Assembly (NCBI GenBank): GCA_047605205.1
Contig: JASGGE010000154.1
Location: forward strand, 1-7,979
DNA from: Siphonobacter sp047605205
Lineage (GTDB): Bacteria; Bacteroidota; Bacteroidia; Cytophagales; Spirosomataceae
Length of the DNA: 7,979 nucleotides
Direction: 5' to 3'
This document shows, piece by piece, positions 6,482 through 7,979 of the stretch (the first letter of the stretch is position 1; each line of letters opens with the position of its first letter). The notes beneath the pieces were generated by a model that worked only from the letters and a program-made list of their open reading frames with translations, searched no databases and was not told the DNA's origin. A program made the position numbers and the translations under genes.

Positions 6482-7979
6482 TTATTCCGATTTCAGACTT
6501 TTCGCCGGATTGGTTGTGGCCGCCCGGAATGATTGCCAGCCCACGGTAAGCGTAGCGATGATGGCCGTAATAATAATAGCAGCCACAAATACCTGCCAGC
6601 CAATACTGATTCGATAAGTATAATCTTCCAGCCATTGGGACATGAGCCACCAGCCTAGTGGGGCGGCTACAGCAAAGGCAATTGATACCAGTTTGCCAAA
6701 TTCTTTTCCGAATAAGCCCAGAATCTGAGTAACACTGGCTCCCAATACTTTCCTTACGCCAATTTCCTTGGTTTTCTGAGCTGCCATAAAACTTACCAGT
6801 CCGTATAAACCCAGGCAGCCAATCACAATAGCGATACATGAAAAAGCTCGGATGAGTTGCAGAATCAGGTTTTCGGTTTGATAAGCCTGAGCAATCCGTT
6901 GATCCAGGAACGTTTGATCGTATAAATAATCTGGAAAGTTTTCATTCCAGATTTGCTCGATACCAGCCAGTGTTTGGGGTAAATGAGCGGTATTGACTTT
7001 CATAGCAGCGTTAAGGAATTTGCTTTGATAGGCGAAAACGGCAATGGGCTGAATTTCGTTGTGCAGCGAAAGATTATTCCAATCTTTGATTACCCCATAA
7101 ATAGGAGCCGTTCGTCCCCAGACATTCAGATTTCTGCCAACTACATCAGCTGGTTTTAAATTTTGACCCAACCGCTTTACATAGGTTTCATTGACAAGAA
7201 ATCCGCGGGTTGTATCGCTGTCGGGTATGTTCTTACCCGCAATGAGCTTCAGTCCATAGGTTTCCAGGTAATGACTATCGGCGGGTTTAGTGTTTACCGA
7301 CCATTTTTCATATTCCTGACGGGTGTCAAACCGGTGATTGGTAGTGTTATTTGATTGGCTTGTAGGTGCTGAGAAAGCAAATGAAACACGCTCTACACCA
7401 GGAACCTGTAAGAATCGGTGACGTAAGGATTCGCTGACTTTATCAGGTATAGGCAAATTGATCATTACGACGGCCGAAGGATCATAGCCAATGTCTTTTC
7501 CCCTGAAAAAATCCATTTGCTGGGTAATCACGATAGCCCCGATAATCAGGATTTGGGTCAATATGAACTGAACTACTACCAGACTACGACGAACCGATAA
7601 TCCGCCCACCTGCTGGGTACTGATTTTGCCTTTTAGGGCAGCAACAGGCTGAAATCCAGCTAATACTAATCCTGGGTAAGATCCTGAAAACAAGGTTACT
7701 ATTAACATCAGAACAACCAGGAAAAGAATCATGGGCAGGTCGGAGAAAAGGGTAAGGTTCCCAAAAAGATTAAGACCCGCCGATTCATACACCCAGTTAT
7801 TCAGGGAAGGTAGAATCGGTTCGACGATCAAAACGGATAACACTACCCCGATCAGAGTAATCAGGCCAGTTTCAGAAATAAATTGCCAGAATAACTGACC
7901 TTTCGTGCCGCCAATTACCTTTCGGACGCCTACTTCTTTTGAGCGTTTCAAGGCCTGAGCAGTAGCCAGATTAATGAAG
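6482..7979 (-). CDS. MacB/FtsX-type ABC transporter permease, C-terminal part (D)
   Basis: The 498 visible residues run from the edge (FINLATAQALKRSKEVG) to the stop at 6484-6482. The frame is open to the right edge, so the gene is longer: aligned with B, roughly 300 N-terminal residues (helix 1, first periplasmic domain, helix 2) are outside. A leucine TTG at 7951 might be mistaken for a start, but the conserved sequence continues upstream of it. Visible parts are the first cytoplasmic loop (about 11-24), helices 3-5 (about 37-54, 83-105, 131-153), the second periplasmic domain (about 154-374), helix 6 (about 375-398), the second loop QKTKEIGVRKVLGA (401-414), and helices 7-8 (about 429-447, 462-482). 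It is the most divergent copy: KDWNNLSLHNEIQP replaces KDFHF, and the C-terminus is NPAKSLKSE. The remnant E' follows with no gap, and both probably share a transcript ending at 5723. Type is certain; substrate is unknown. Confidence 0.94.
   Translation of the reverse strand, partial: FINLATAQALKRSKEVGVRKVIGGTKGQLFWQFISETGLITLIGVVLSVLIVEPILPSLNNWVYESAGLNLFGNLTLFSDLPMILFLVVLMLIVTLFSGSYPGLVLAGFQPVAALKGKISTQQVGGLSVRRSLVVVQFILTQILIIGAIVITQQMDFFRGKDIGYDPSAVVMINLPIPDKVSESLRHRFLQVPGVERVSFAFSAPTSQSNNTTNHRFDTRQEYEKWSVNTKPADSHYLETYGLKLIAGKNIPDSDTTRGFLVNETYVKRLGQNLKPADVVGRNLNVWGRTAPIYGVIKDWNNLSLHNEIQPIAVFAYQSKFLNAAMKVNTAHLPQTLAGIEQIWNENFPDYLYDQTFLDQRIAQAYQTENLILQLIRAFSCIAIVIGCLGLYGLVSFMAAQKTKEIGVRKVLGASVTQILGLFGKEFGKLVSIAFAVAAPLGWWLMSQWLEDYTYRISIGWQVFVAAIIITAIIATLTVGWQSFRAATTNPAKSLKSE

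Noticed and set aside
6481..6495. Programmed +1 frameshift from D into E' at D's stop codon.
   Set aside because: D already ends with the family's normal C-terminus, and no shifty sequence or stimulatory structure is evident; reinitiation at the ATG at 6453 or no translation is simpler.
6411..6839. A 142-codon minus-strand open frame across the D/E' junction.
   Set aside because: It is out of frame with both D and E', its translation is rich in Cys, Tyr and Trp without any recognisable motif, and it overlaps strongly conserved coding sequence.

Overview
The window is a tandem cluster of paralogous MacB/FtsX-type ABC transporter permeases, all encoded on the minus strand. The protein type (about 790-residue, eight-helix permeases with two FtsX modules and 'GV.KDFHF' or 'SPY.PVDP' motifs), the absence of Shine-Dalgarno sequences before the three visible starts, and the moderate GC content suggest a member of the Bacteroidota, probably Cytophagales (Spirosoma/Dyadobacter-like). 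That placement is inferred from sequence character, not from a search.

In transcription order (right to left) the window holds: (D) 6482-7979, a permease whose N-terminal ~300 residues lie beyond the right edge; (E') 5806-6480, the C-terminal third of another permease, whose homology starts directly after D's stop codon and which looks like a deletion remnant; a rho-independent terminator at 5723-5772; (C) 3245-5620, a complete 791-residue permease; a perfect, nested 20-bp inverted repeat at 3152-3199; (B) 672-3053, a complete 793-residue permease; and (A) 1-610, the first 203 residues of a permease that runs off the left edge. No stretch longer than 300 bases lacks a gene. The intergenic gaps are 61, 191 and 185 bp. 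No gene on the plus strand is supported.

By motif, A groups with C by its N-terminal half, and B groups with E' by the KDFHF motif after the second periplasmic domain. D is the most divergent. Related copies are therefore interleaved, which points to repeated duplication, loss and reshuffling. No ATP-binding subunit, membrane-fusion protein or regulator gene is visible, so the ATPase that would energise these permeases must be encoded elsewhere and the substrate cannot be told from this window. The most unusual items are the abutting gene remnant and the nested palindrome. I see no defence system, mobile element, CRISPR array or RNA gene.
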